Below are positions 12,014 through 23,281 of a stretch of DNA of 64,000 bases, one piece after another (within the stretch, counting starts at the first letter, position 1; each line of letters begins with the position of its first letter). The translations under genes and the position numbers were made by a program. This stretch comes from Semisulcospira habei (lineage: Eukaryota; Mollusca; Gastropoda; Semisulcospiridae), in assembly GCA_036245525.1 (NCBI GenBank), contig BTPG01000005.1, positions 176,879,039-176,943,038 on the forward strand, given 5' to 3'. The notes below the pieces were generated by a model. It made no database searches, was not told the origin of the DNA, and saw only the letters and a program-made list of their open reading frames with translations.

Positions 12014-12375
12014 TGGTTGGTTGTACATTGCTTAACGTCCCGACAGCAACAAGACTTTCTCAGGACGTGCCTGCACTGCTTGTGAAAAAAACCCAACTAA
12101 ACAGAATATTGAATGTATGTTGCCAGCCGGTCTAATACGCTAAATAAACCTAAGACTGTTTAGCAACACACATCCAATATCAAGAGCTACAGGCAGCGCA
12201 GACAGGAGGGAGAGTTTAAAAAAGGAAAATACAGGTGAATGGACCAAGGGTAGACAGAAACACATGCCCCAGAATAGAGGAGAAAACCCACCCTGTGGGG
12301 CTGACCAGAGGACCCTGGGAACTAACAAGTAGTTAACCCCACCAAAGTCCCCCAGGGCAGACCCAGGTGGGGGCT
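12014..12375 (-). mobile_element. SINE-like retroposon, copy 1
   Basis: This copy shares its full length with 14706-15090 and 37497-37878. Read on the minus strand, it starts CCCCCACCTGGGTCTGCC and ends GTTAAGCAATGTACAACCAA. It lacks about 30 bases present in copy 3 (around GGGGCCTAAATAAAGC). No coding frame is conserved. Confidence 0.75.
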
Positions 12376-13493
12376 GTAAGGAAGTTCAGCTGAACAGATG
12401 TGAACATGTATTGCGACTTTTGGTAAAGATAAAATAAAGATAAAATAAGTCTGTAAAGAGAGTCATTATGTGAATCATTCAAGGCCAAGGCCCTGCCATA
12501 GGTATCGGTTCAATGCAGTCAAGGATCAACCGAATTAGTGTTATTTTTTATTACTCAGCAGACTAACAAAGCCACAGAAAAACACAATCTTTAGGGAGCT
12601 TCGGAGACCCTTGATTTTTATGCAGGGCTCCCATTTTAGTGCGTCTCCGATGCACTGAAGCTCAAAAAGACGTAATGAAACACGTTACAAAGGCGTAGGC
12701 AGACGCACTATAATTCAGTGCATTTTCCTCCAAGACACACTAAAGTATGCTTGTGCCACCATGCATACCTCAACAGTGTCAGTTGTTCTGTTTTTAGTGA
12801 CGATTTGGCTTGCTTAGCCGTGGATGCGTTCAGATTTGACTGGCAATGGGGTGCGCACGAGTACATAACTGGACGGGAAACCTGTTAGTTTATGAGTGGT
12901 GTCAGAATAATTATCACAATGTGCGCACTGCATCAGTGCATGTTGAACGTATTATTTTCTGTGACGTCAGCCATTCATACTATTATGGGATACAGCATCG
13001 TTTTGCATTGACTTTTGATTCTGAGCTGTGTCAAATTGTGGAAAATGGTGCTCAACATCGCACACATAAAGACATTAATTTCAGCTTGGTTCCAGATCGA
13101 CCATATACATAAAGTCCCATGACACATGTCTCGATCTGGTTTTCGTCAATCATTTCTTTGTGCATTCCCAGTATTTTCACTTTAGTAATTCGGCCACGTA
13201 CTGCTTTCATCAGTGGATCAAACCTGACCACATGCCCTCACTCTGGTTGGGGGCTTCGCGGCTTTACTTATTTTTTTGTTTATATTTGCTTTTGTCAATT
13301 GCGTTTTTGTGCGTCATTCGTTGCATACTTGTTTTCCTGTGTGTATATTATTTCGCGGTCTGCTACGGTTTGTTAGAAAATAGGCCGTTTAGTGCTGTTC
13401 ACCGTTTTGCTGTTCATTGCATTTTTTTTTTTTTGGTTCTTATTAGTAGATTATTCAGACATCGTTCAAAGTGGGTTTTTGGTCGGTTCTTGA

Positions 13494-13825
13494 TGGTAGA
13501 TTATTGTTGCATGTTTTACCATTGACTGTGTTGATGGCAGAGGTTTGGATGTGTAGTTTTCTCTCCCCTACGGCTTAGTTTGGTTTATCCCCTGAAAGGA
13601 CTGTGCATCTTTGAAGACCTTGTGTAAACACATTTTGACTATCATGAAATGGCCATGTTCCATTGCTCTTACTGAAATGGTAGATTATTCTAGCATTGTT
13701 TTGCCATTCACTGCGTTTGTTGGAAGGGGGGCTTGGATGTATAGTTTTCTTTCCCCTGCAGTTTAGTTTGGTTTGTCATGTTAAATAACTGTGTCTTTTG
13801 TGAGACGTATTGTAAAAATACATTT
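13494..13825. repeat. Two-copy tandem repeat, period about 183 bases
   Basis: TGGTAGATTATT, TTTTGCCATTCACTG-like, GTTTGGATGTGTAGTTTTCT and CCCCTACGGCTTAGTTTGG blocks recur in order from 13494 and from 13677. No conserved frame is seen. Confidence 0.75.
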
Positions 13826-13967
13826 AAAGAAGAGGGAGGGAGAAAGAAATGAGTTAATATATATTTTTTTAAAAGGTGTTGATTTTTTTCTTAAATGTAG
13901 GGGGTCAGGTCTAGCGCGGCAGATTAAGTTTACAGTTGCCAGAGGGTCAGCAGGATTTCCCGGGGGC

Positions 13968-14006
13968 GGGGGGGGGGGGGGGGGGGGGGGGGTGGGGGGG
14001 GGGGGG
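13968..14006. repeat. Poly-G tract
   Basis: This is an almost pure G run of about 38 bases with a single T. Assembly length may be unreliable here. Confidence 0.9.
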
Positions 14007-14705
14007 CGTCACAGAAATTATGAAGTCTTAGATGATCACATACTTTGTAACATACACGCAAATTTCTGTTGCTGCGCATACGGTGTTGTTGCATCGTTGG
14101 CGTTCGGCACTCTTACAAAAGCTTTGTTCTGCTTGGCACGCGCGGCTGTGAAACATGTTCACGGTGACGCACTGGTGCGTTTTTCAGTGCGTAAAGATAA
14201 AGCTTAGTGCGTCACAGCCCTGAAAGTCTAAAATTTTGCCCACCAGCCTTTGGCTAGTGACTTCCAAGTTTTACTAGCCAAACTGAAAATGTTACTAGCC
14301 AAAACTGAAAATTTTACTACTGAAAATAACCCCCCAACTCAACAATATAATGTACCACAAGTGTTCGACGCCCAATGTTAGTGAGCGTTTTCTGCCCAGA
14401 GGCATTGAAAACAAATATTTGAACAGACAATCATAACCAAGTTAATGTTTATGTCCTGACTTCAGGCTTTTGATAGTATCAAGAATAAACTGACAAAGTC
14501 TCTATGTGAACTGTGGTGGAATTTTTTATTTATTTATTTTTTTTAAGTAGAGCTGGGCTTCTGTTTGCACAACAGGTTAAAGGGTCGGTAGACCCCCAGG
14601 TATAAATTTTAGAGGGTACACAGACCCCCATCCTAGCATTATAGAGGGTCCACAGATTTATTTAAGAAAAACTGCATCATCTGTATGTTCCTTAAAATAA
14701 ATTAT

Positions 14706-15090
14706 CCCCACCTGGGTCTGCCCTGGGGGACTTGGGTGGGGTTAACTACATTTTAGTTCCCAGGGTCACCCTGGTCAGCCCCACAGGGTGGACTTTTCCC
14801 TATATTCTGGGGCATGTGTTTCTGTCTATCCTTGGTCCATTCACCTGTATTTGTCTTTTTAAAACTCTCCCAACTGTCTGCACTGCCTGTAGCTCTTGAT
14901 ATTGGATGTGTGTTGCTAAATGGTCTTAGCTTTGTTTAGGCCCCATGGCGTAGGTTTATTTAACGTATTGGACCAGCTGGTGACATACATTCAATATTCT
15001 GTTTCTTTTTTTTTTCATAAGCAGTGCAGGCACGTCCTGAGAAAGCCTTGTTGCTGTGGGGACGATAAACAATGTACAATCAATCAGTTA
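14706..15090 (+). mobile_element. SINE-like retroposon, copy 2, with 14-base target duplication
   Basis: The element starts CCCCACCTGGGTCTGCCC and ends AACAATGTACAATCAATCAG. It is flanked by TTAAAATAAATTAT at 14692-14705 and 15091-15104. A long exact target duplication, a CAAT-type 3' tail and no coding frame mark it as a SINE. A tRNA-type head is not obvious. Confidence 0.85.
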
Positions 15091-15345
15091 TTAAAATAAA
15101 TTATCTCATTTCGCTCTCTCCTCTTTAAATGTGTTGTGACAGTGTGTGTGTCCTTTCCATGATACTGATTCTTTAACTGGTGAGCTATCACACAAAAGCC
15201 CGTCTCCCTCGCTCTCTCACACACAGAAAAAACATATATCTATTATTTATTCGTATGATCGTTTGATAATGTATTGTAACAGAGAATATAGCGTTTTCTG
15301 CTGAATGCGACAGATTGACAACCAAAGTGTGACTTGTCTAAACTC

Positions 15346-15359
15346 TCTCTCTCTCTGTC

Positions 15360-15390
<31 letters not shown>

Positions 15391-15421
15391 TTTGTGTGTT
15401 GTGTGTGTGTGTGTGTGTGTA
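15346..15421. repeat. (CT)n/(GT)n microsatellite
   Basis: CT/TCTG units pass into two GT runs with a TTTT interruption. Long frames on the opposite strand are products of this repeat. Confidence 0.95.
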
Positions 15422-16276
15422 AACTGATGTACTTCAACGTTTGTTTCAACCTGTTTAACCACTCTGAAAGACGTGTTTCTCCAATTTTTGCCTAATAACT
15501 GTGTACCAGAAGATGGATCGACCACGATTTAAAAAAAACTGACAAACTTATTTCTGTTCAAATTTCTGGACTTGCTTTTTGAGTTTGCCTCAGTGCTCAT
15601 TGCGCATGCCATTCGAGTGCCGTCGTGCTTTAGCCATAGAAATACACTCAGCACAGCCATGGACTCTGAAAACTGTGTCGTAGCGGCGGTGCCACACACA
15701 CGGCCCAGGGGTAGCATTTCTGGTACTGTCGCTTGTCGATGGAGATGGCGATGTCGAAGTGCAACTTTCTTCTTAGCGATTATCAAGATCAGACAGTGCC
15801 GGATTGAAGAATCCGACGCATTCCAGCTCTTCCTTTGCTTTTTCTCCGTCATGTACAACTTCGTTCTAGATCGAAAGCGAAACGCACGATGCCGTATCCC
15901 ATAATAGTATGTACGGTGACGTCACAGCAAGTAACGCGTTCAACATGTAGCGTGCACTTTGTAATAACATGCTGACACCACACATAAACTAACAGTTTGC
16001 CCGCCCTGTTACACTTGCACGGACCCCGGCGTCGGGTCGATTCTGAACGCAGCCGCGACTGAGTGAGCCGCTAAACGAACCAATTCGTCACTAAAAATAG
16101 AACGACTGTCACCGACCACTGTTATGGTACGCACAGTTCGAGTGACGTGTTCGGCTACTGCCGCAAAGTGATGTTAGAGGCGACTCGCGGTGCGGTCAGG
16201 TCACGCGCCGGCTTACCTGATGTTCTCGGCTGGCGGTTAGCCGTTGGATTGGAAAACGCACGAGTGCACTCGCATT

Positions 16277-16347
16277 TGGCGAGTGGGTATTTTTTTTTAC
16301 TCGCCAAAAAAAAATTTCACTCGCCATGGCGAGTAAATTACTCGCCA
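16277..16347. repeat. Cluster of ACTCGCCA words in both orientations
   Basis: Five ACTCGCCA/TGGCGAGT words occur within 71 bases, separated by A or T runs. The cluster includes a perfect TCGCCATGGCGA palindrome at 16321-16332. Confidence 0.85.
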
Positions 16348-16439
16348 TTTTCAGGGCTGCGTCATAGTACATTTTTTTTACGTCAGTCTGACGCAGAGCT
16401 CGGAACACTAGTGCGTCAGAGGTGGCTTTAGAGGGTCAG

Positions 16440-17596
16440 ATATGCACATTTCTGCGTAATAATCATCACTGTTAAAAACCAACAACTACATACAAATGAT
16501 GCAGTTTTCTTACATCAAAATTTTGACTCTTTACAAAGTTTGAAATAATTTTCAAAAGTATGGGACCCTTTGGGCCCCCTGTTAGCAAAAGTAAGCCACA
16601 GGAAAGTAAGGGGCTCATGAACCATTAGTCGCACAGATTAAACAATATAAACAAAATGTCTGATTCTGCAAAACATTGTTTGCGGGAGGCAGAAGATACT
16701 GTTGCATGATTTACGGACAAGACTGCGAAACATAGGAACTCTCCTTCGCGGGAGGAAGCAGCTTTAGCTAAAAGAAGAACAGCGAGCTGCAAACAGCAGA
16801 GTGAACATATCGCACTAGACCACTATGCAGCAAAGAGAGGTTGATGCAATGCGTACCATGCTAAAAACAGCCAACCACGTGTGTTTGGTGAAAAGTTCAT
16901 GACCTGTGTCGGGACCGCGCTGATGCGTCGAGTTCCGCCTACTGCTGCTTTGAGACAAATTAGGTCTGAAAAGAAGAGGGCACGTCAGGCCCCGTGGACA
17001 TGAAAGTGGATATGAAAGCTGAGGGCCCGAAGCCAAAGTAAGGGGCTTTTTGCCCCCCCCCCCCCCCCCCCCTGGTTATTTCAAACCCTGCTTTATTATG
17101 CTGAGATGTGGGTCTGACTCTAAAATTTACACCCGAGGGTCTACAGACCCTTCAAGCTGTTGTGAAAACAGGAACCCTGTTTCAAGTTCAAAAGTATAAT
17201 AGAAGGTCTTGTGATCAACTACTTTTGTGCCATGTTTAATAAAAGTGTTTATGTTGACAAAAACTAACATTTCATAATTTTGCTGGCATCCTGTGACCTT
17301 TTAGATGGGTCACCCTACTTATCCCAGTCATCCCATGAAAGTTATATTCATCTGTTTGTGGGAATAAATGTCACACGTCTGTGTCATATATGCATTTTTA
17401 CCCACCATGTGCATACAGATACATACATGAAAGACTGAAAATACAATGACCCCTGAGAAGCCCTGTAAATAGACTCACCTTTCAAACCATAAATTACAAC
17501 CTTAAAATTTACCATCTTCATACAGACACTGTATGATGGTGGATCTCAGACCACATCCCAACTTTCACTATTTAGCTTGAGCCCAAATCTACTTAC
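16440..17596. other. Intronic stretch with R1 remnant
   Basis: No exon is recognised. A poly-C run lies at 17057-17072. A weak R1-like remnant (GGTCTTGTGATCAACTAC, CATCCTGTGACCTTTTAG) lies at 17205-17330. Confidence 0.45.
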
Positions 17597-18336
17597 TTCT
17601 GAAGATGAACTGCCTATGGGTTGTTCATCTGACTTGCTTGCTGGCTCGTCTGCTGCACTGGAAGAGCTACATGATGAGTGTCCTGCTGAACTGTTGGAGG
17701 AAACACCGGAGGAGCTCCCACAAGGAGCTGATGATGATGATGCATCGCATGGACTTGAAGTAGCACCACTACATGAAGCGTCTGCAATGTCTTTACTGGA
17801 TGAGGGCCCAGCACTGGAGCCCTCACCTAAACCACTGTCTTTGCTGTCTGTTGGTACAGGGCCATGACTACTGTTGCTGGATCCAGAGGGTTTTGCGCAG
17901 TTCACCGAAGCAAGGTCACTAGTGCAGTCTTTGTCTTCACCTGACTCTGACTTCTGACTGTCCTGCAGTTCTTTCTCTTTGTTTAGATTGTTCTCATTGT
18001 CAGCTAAGCCGTTGGTCAGCCTGTCTCTAACGCTTGAGGGCGAAGGACCATCTGAACTGTCCGATGCATCAGCTGCATTGTCTCTGGAACTGCAAGGAGC
18101 TGCATCACCATCTGTGTCTGCTTTGCTGGAGCCTGCGCCATCTGATCTAGCGCGCACAACTGGACTTTGGAAAGCTTCCCGCTTGCGCAGAGCTTTGTTT
18201 GATGCACTGCCTGTTATGGTCTGGTACTTGGCTAGCAGCTCATCAAGTGGTAGGTCAGCCTCAGCTCTCAAGACATCAGCTTCCCCATGTCCAACTGGAT
18301 CACCATCTGCACAGTTTAACTTTATGACAGAGGAGA
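17597..18336 (-). CDS. PPM1G: PPM1G exon 4 (Ser/Asp-rich insert)
   Basis: This is a 740-base exon with acceptor TTTGCACTCGCAG and donor GTAAGT. The first part reads SSVIKLNCADGDPVG, then ADLPLDELLAKYQTITG, which corresponds to the EELLTRYGQ helix of vertebrate PPM1G. The remainder, about 200 residues, is low-complexity Ser, Asp, Ala, Gly and Lys, as expected for the disordered acidic insert that replaces a loop in this PP2C. An open frame runs 51 bases past the donor, but the GTAAGT site and in-phase joining to exon 5 favour splicing there. The insert is longer and more serine-rich than the human one as I remember it. The serine runs could be kinase targets, which is inference only. Confidence 0.9.
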
Positions 18337-18502
18337 CTGCGAGTGCAAAGTATTAAAATGCAAGGGAAGTAACAAAGAAATATTGCATTGAATTGAAACA
18401 TTTAAGGACAAGCACAGCACAGATTATAAATGTTTGCGTGAAAACACGTTTTCAAATTAGACATGACATACAGACACTGACTACATGGCAAGAACAGTAA
18501 AG

Positions 18503-18733
18503 CACTCATGGCTCATGTGCCTGACAAAGACGCAGTTCTCAGACCTGTGACCTTGACCAAAGTTAATTAAAAGTTAAAATCTCAATTAAACTTTAAAATT
18601 ACAAAGGATGGTCGCTGTGCTGGAACAGTCACACATTCGGTCAACCAGTGAATTTTCATACACTTACTGTCCTCCCTTGACCTTTGACCTAAAGTCACAA
18701 GTGGTCAACCAAATTTAGTATTCATTGAAAGAT
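18503..18733 (+). repeat. R1 repeat, copy C, left part
   Basis: The copy begins with AAAGCACTCATGGCTCATG and carries two TGACCTTGACC blocks. It is cut by the DIRS element. The repeat resumes at 25729 with ATACCTTTGTGCCACGTTTG and runs to about 26110. Confidence 0.7.
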
Positions 18734-18850
18734 AATTGTTAGCAATACAGCGAGACTTACCTGTAAGGTGAAGCTGATTGCAAATTCTTACGAATTTGTT
18801 GTAGACCAGAACTAGTGCACTTGAGAAACGCGCGCTGCCTATCCCCTCAG
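18734..18850 (-). repeat. DIRS terminal inverted repeat (3' side of element)
   Basis: The inner 36 bases (18815-18850, GTGCACTTGAGAAACGCGCG onward) are the exact complement of 25660-25695. The outer 87 bases (18734-18820) are copied inverted in the internal complementary region. Confidence 0.9.
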
Positions 18851-18971
18851 TATTGAAAGACAGCTCATTACCACTGACAAAAAAACCCTGGAACCAGTGC
18901 ACCTTACACTGAAGTGAAAGGACTGGGTAGACTAGAGCACAGTGCTCTTCAACACAATGTGGGGTGGGCAA

Positions 18972-19095
18972 GTGCACTAGTTCCGGTCTACAACAAATTC
19001 GTAAGAATTTGCAATCAGCTTCACCTTACAGGTAAGCCTCGCTGAATTGCTAACAATTCTTACTCATTTCCTGTATCCCGTCACTAAGTGCACTT
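18972..19095 (-). repeat. DIRS internal complementary region
   Basis: Bases 18972-19058 are the complement of the outer left terminus (18734-18820, few mismatches). Bases 19055-19095 are the complement of the outer right terminus (25688-25728). The two parts overlap at AATT (19055-19058), which marks the junction expected when the element circularises. Confidence 0.92.
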
Positions 19096-19165
19096 GAGAT
19101 TTGAGAGCAACAGTGGTAATGAGCGTAACGGCTAAGTCATGCTGAAAAGACCATCAGCCTTACCT

Positions 19166-19900
19166 CTACTTCTTTGCCAGATACCTGTCCATCACCACCT
19201 GCCCTAAGGTGGGTTTCTCACTTGGAACCCGGCAGTAAAAGCGTGAGAAGGTGGTGGCATTTGTCCATCCCGCAGCTTTCATGATGACATCTATGGAAGC
19301 ACCCATATCTTTTGCTGCTGAGGTGCTGGCCATTCTGGTGGAGTGAGCAGAATAATGCACAGTGTCCACCTGTGCTCTCTCTAGAGTCCATTTTAGCCAC
19401 CTTGCCACAGTATTTGAGCTTGGCCTGCTGTGCGGAGCGAGCATTGCAACAAACTTGTTTTGTCCGTCAGCTCCAGTTTTCCTTGGCGTTTCAAATATTC
19501 TTTTAACGTCTGAATCACACACAATGAACTGTCTGTTGGGAAAGCATGAAGTTCAATGGGTTCCTGATGTTTTCCCCTTCTTGAATGCTTTAATAGTTTA
19601 GATACATAAAATATGCACTTGCGTTCTGACAAGTGCATGTTAGTAACATCTAGCGCTCGTAGCGTTTGGCACCTCTGTCCAGAGAGCAAAGCAATAAGCA
19701 TTACAAGTTTTAACGTGAGCTCTTTGAACATGTTTGTTAAGAGGCACCCACGTCTTGAGCATATCCAACACCACATTTACATCCCATGTGCTATGGTATT
19801 TGGGAAACATTGGTTTCCTCTCAAACACACCCTTCATGAATCTCTTAACTACGTCGGTAGATCCTAATGGTACTCCATCGTATGTACCTAAATACAGCTG
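19166..19900 (-). pseudogene. DIRS tyrosine recombinase domain, frameshifted
   Basis: The recombinase would cut and rejoin the circular DNA copy into the genome. The first catalytic Arg region reads LLSGQRCQTLRALDV (about 19690). The box-II motif reads HSTRMASTSAA, followed by AAGWTNATTFSRFY with the likely nucleophile Tyr, near the C-terminus at 19230-19330. The protein ends RYLAKK at 19166. The frame changes near 19735 and again near 19440-19500, so at least three ORFs must be read to cover the domain. Upstream helix sequence (WDVNVVLDML, 19750-19800) is in another frame. Confidence 0.88.
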
Positions 19901-20636
19901 AGCGCTGACCGCGCTGTAGCTATAGTATTATAGGACAACTCATTGAGTGCCAGTGATGCAAGAAAGTTGACTGCCTCGGCTAACGGCGGTGAAACATGAT
20001 CCACCGATCTCTCACTCGCGTACCGTCTCCAGCGAGTGATGTATCCTTCGTACAAGCTACGGGTGGCTGGTCGCCATGATAACATGATGATGTCGGTTGC
20101 ATCTGAAGAAAATCCCTCACCTCTGTATCTATCCCTGACACCTTGCAAATGAGTAGTTTTATTTTTTTCCGCAGAGGGTGTCTTTGTGTCAGGTCGCTTG
20201 GTTGATATAACAAAGTCTCTCTTGCTGACAGCAGTACTGATTCTGCTACCAGCATTTGCATCAGCACCGGCCAAAACATCTGGTTTCTCCACGCTGGTGC
20301 CACTACAACTCCCCTGGCTTTGTACTTGTTTATCTTTGCCAGGACCGCCGGTAACAGACTGAAAGGGGGGAAAACATAGACAGTATAATCACCCCAACCA
20401 ATGGAGAAAGCGTCCACAGCGAAAGCCCCAGGGTCTGGGAGAAACGATACATACTTGGGAAACTGAGCATTGATTCTAGATGCAAACAGGTCAACTGACG
20501 GTCTGACATTTAAAAACCGGAGTGACTCTTTAAGGAGTTCAGGGTCAATTCTCCACTCTGTCCACTGTGCAACTGTCTGGACAGACGGTCTGCTTCTACA
20601 TTCTCGGTACCTGGTATGTGTGCTGCACTCAACCAT
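19888..20636 (-). pseudogene. DIRS methyltransferase-like segment and recombinase N-terminus
   Basis: The frame ending at 19980 carries PSVDLFASRINAQFPKYVSF, PDPGAFAVDAFSIGW and VFPPFSLL. This is the conserved block between RNase H and recombinase that is described as related to Dam-type adenine methyltransferases in DIRS1 elements. That assignment is from memory. A frameshift near 20165, at a poly-T tract, moves the frame to the 19888-20292 ORF. That ORF holds the recombinase core-binding region (RSLYEGYITRWRRYASER). A further one-base shift near 20575 separates it from the RNase H frame. Confidence 0.7.
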
Positions 20637-21010
20637 AGCTTCCTCTGGTCACACCAGAGCCAGATCTCCCGAGTAACTTCATTCAGCAAACTCGCTTTCA
20701 TTGTGCCCATCTTGTTTACGCAAGCAACCACCGTGGTGTTGTCTGTCAGTACACGCACATGTATGTCTCTCATCTCTCGTAGGAGCGATTTTAAACCAAA
20801 GAGAATAGCTTTAAGCTCAAGAAAGTTTATGTGTTGCTTTTTGTCATTCATTCCAAAGACCCTCAGCTGTTCGGGATGTGCCATCAACCACAGCCCCCCA
20901 GCCTGAAAGCGAGCTATCTGTTTTCAACGTAACGGTAGGGTCTTCCCTTTGTAGGGGAGCTTTTTGGTGTCTGATGTTATTAACCCACCATTGCAGCTCA
21001 AGAACCGAGT
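20510..21010 (-). pseudogene. DIRS RNase H domain, frameshifted
   Basis: The first acidic motif is in TLKTDSSLSGWGAV (about 20930). The second is in HINFLELKAI (about 20830), and a third Asp is in VRVLTDNTTVVACVNK. The domain closes with HIPGTENVEADRLSR. The frame shifts by one base near 20850, between EGLWNE and KKQHINF. RNase H degrades the RNA strand of the RNA-DNA hybrid during replication. Confidence 0.85.
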
Positions 21011-22060
21011 CTTGCGTTATAGGCATGATTTTCTCCCAGTTTCCTTTGTTTTCTTTGAGAGCCCGGGTTTTGCCTTGTTCGAGGGCCCTATAATAGAGAG
21101 GGCCTAGGGGTACTGCCAAAAAACTTGCTACCATCAGCCCTATGACAGAAGCTACTGCTCTAATTTTGGCTACTGGTTTTCTCATTATTTCGGAACACGC
21201 TTCGCTCAGTTTTTGCTTACGTTCGTTTGTCAACGTTCGTTTGTCAGTCTCACCGACATGTCTGTAGAATCAATCACGAATCCCAAGTATGTAATCCCTT
21301 GCGTGGGTAAGAATTGAGATTTGTCACCGTGGACCGTGAACCCCACTGCATCAAACAGTCTAATCGTGTCGATAACATTTTGAACTGTGTCTTCTTTTGT
21401 CTTTCCCACCAAGAGACCGTCGTCAATGAAGGACGTGATTGAATGGCCCAAATCATGCAGCCTTGCCAGGATTGGTTTTGTGAGTTTCGTAAACTTTCTG
21501 GGTATCGGGCCAGGGCGCATTGGCGCTGCATAGAAACAATACAATTTGTCTCTCCAGCGAAATTTTAGGTACTTCTGGTATTCAGTATGAATAGGGATGG
21601 AGTAGTATGCATCTCGAAGATCAATGGATGCGAAATTGCAGTCCTTAGTGACAAGATTAAGAGCAGTATGAATGGTTTCTATTTTGAATTTCTGGTACTC
21701 AATGTCCCTGTTCAGAGAACGAAGGTTAAATATGACCCGGTGGGTATGGTCACGTTTTTCTCTGAGGAAAATGGGAGAGACAAATTGATCTGCTTCATTG
21801 CAAGACTCCTTAATGACCCCTTTTCGTAGCAGGTCTTTGACTTCTGCATCCACCGTTTTGTTTTCTGCTTCATTGAAATATAACTGTGCTTTACACAGCT
21901 TAGTGTCAGATGTCTGATCGAAACTAAGTTTCACACCAATGACCGTTTCTAGCACTTCCTGGTTGGAAGTAAGAGTTTCCCAAATTTTCAATTTTGTACC
22001 AATCTGGCCTGCTTTGAAGGACGTTTCCTGTTCTGGTACGCACGCACCCAAGGTATGCAC
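20844..22060 (-). pseudogene. DIRS reverse transcriptase, broken by a 14-base duplication
   Basis: RT motifs in order are HRVIFNLRSLN, FASIDLRDAYYSIPI, LYCFYAAPMRPGPIPRKFTK, a FIDDGLLVG catalytic box in the place of YxDD, and ITYLGFVID. FIDD-type boxes are common in DIRS RT. At 21219-21246 a 14-base word (ACGTTCGTTTGTCA) is duplicated in tandem and throws the frame out just after LTNER. Thumb and connection sequence (RKPVAKIRAVASVIGLMV) continues in the next frame. The start overlaps the end of the gag-like frame (21988-22060). Confidence 0.9.
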
Positions 22061-23218
22061 AGTTCAAAAGTACTGACCTCATTTGTAGTGGGGAGTGGCA
22101 GGCGGTGTTCGTCTAGAACTTTCGGGGAAAATTTCCCACGCGGGGGTAGGCTTTCCCGCCTCACCCCCGCTTCCAGCCCTTTCTGTGTCAACCTAAAAAA
22201 AGAGTCGTCACCATTGGTTCTGCCTGCTAGTGGCTGCGTGTGGTGCCAGCCATGACTACGCATATCTTGACCGATTTTGTCTGTTTCGCGGGCTTCTTGG
22301 AGGGATTTCCCAAAATCTGTGCCACGAGGGTAGAGCCACTCAGAGGTCATTGCCACGTGCGGAGCACAAATGCCGGCAATTTTGCGCGGCAAACACGGTC
22401 GCTGCAAGTCTCTGCACTTCTGTGAGAGGTCCTTGCTGGCATGTCCGGTCAAAGCCAACGTGTCCGAAAGATTTGTTATGCAATCGGAGATTGAGGCCCT
22501 GACCTGGGTCAGGTTGACCCCCGGTGCGGTCAGGCTGTCCCTTACGGTCAAAAGCTTATTGATGCACAAGGTCACCGCGACAGCTGCCTTAGAAAAGATA
22601 GTTTGAGTATTGTACATTCGTATGTCCGCCTGCCGCGTGTGGGGTTTTAGCACACGAAACACCACTTCATTTGTGCGGGGCACACTCAAATTTTTGCAGT
22701 TTTCGGGAATTTTGTACTTTTCCAGCTTTTCTTGGAGATTTTTATGCAGCAGCTTGGAACCAAAACGGGAATTAAGTAGGTTTGCCAACCTTTCTTGGAC
22801 CGGTGGTCCCGCCTCTTCTGAGACAGCAAAGGCTGCCTCCATATCGGCAAAAATATCATCTACTATAGTCTCCTCAGTTTCAGGTCCCCCTTCAGCAAGC
22901 AGTTCCCTTTCTATATTTTCTGCATCTGCATTTCGCTGTTCCGCCTCCCTACCAGACGTGCTGGCACTGTAGACGGAAAACCGTCTGCGTTTAGCTGAAG
23001 GACCAGGGGACTGGGTGTCTTGCGGTCTTTTGTTTTTTTTCCAAAGTGCTAACCTTCTCCGTGAGAAGTTGCACCGCTTTACAGAGAGCTGTAAAACTTT
23101 TCGTTTCGCTCTTTTCCCGTGTTGGTGACACTCGGGTCAGGTAACCCTCGCCAAACGAAATCTCCTCATCCACGTCTAAGACGTTGTCGTCCGAAATCAT
23201 ATCTTCTAAATCCGACAT
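21988..23218 (-). pseudogene. DIRS gag-like ORF with one frameshift
   Basis: The likely start is ATG at 23218 (MSDLEDMISDDN), with an acidic N-terminus and a short coiled segment (KAVQLLTEKVSTLEKK). A one-base shift in an A8 run near 23030-23040 moves the frame from the first ORF (22991-23218) into KRPQDTQSPGPSAKRRRF, and the ORF then runs to 21988. The middle contains many Leu-rich helices and a CINKLLTVRDSL segment. It occupies the gag position upstream of RT; no zinc knuckle is visible. The shift may be decay or a sequencing error in the homopolymer. Confidence 0.7.
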
Positions 23219-23281
23219 CACAACCACAGCTACACAGACCAATAATCCACACAGGAAAAAATACTCCTTGAGGTACAACAC

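Larger units (their letters stand above)
12782..16110. mobile_element. Foldback element with ~210-base inverted arms
   Basis: Bases 12782-12996 are found again, inverted, at about 15886-16110. Shared blocks include GTTCTGTTTTTAGTGACGA, GTTAGTTTATG-GTGGTGTCAG and ACTATTATGGGATAC. Arms match at roughly 75 percent by eye. The interior holds a tandem duplication, a poly-G tract and the SINE copy 2. The left outer boundary may be CAGGGCT at 12624, a hAT-style start, but I could not pair it with a target duplication. Confidence 0.55.

Noticed and set aside
12624..14221. hAT element from CAGGGCT (12624) to AGCCCTG (14215-14221)
   Set aside because: The 7-base ends match but no target duplication or longer inverted repeat is seen, and the inverted arms extend beyond 14221 to 16110.
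15243..15525. Minus-strand frames with THTHTH repeats
   Set aside because: Produced by the GT microsatellite at 15366-15421.
17577..18356. Long plus-strand open frames opposite PPM1G exon 4
   Set aside because: They are mirror frames of the low-complexity Ser/Asp codons on the minus strand, and no family is recognisable.
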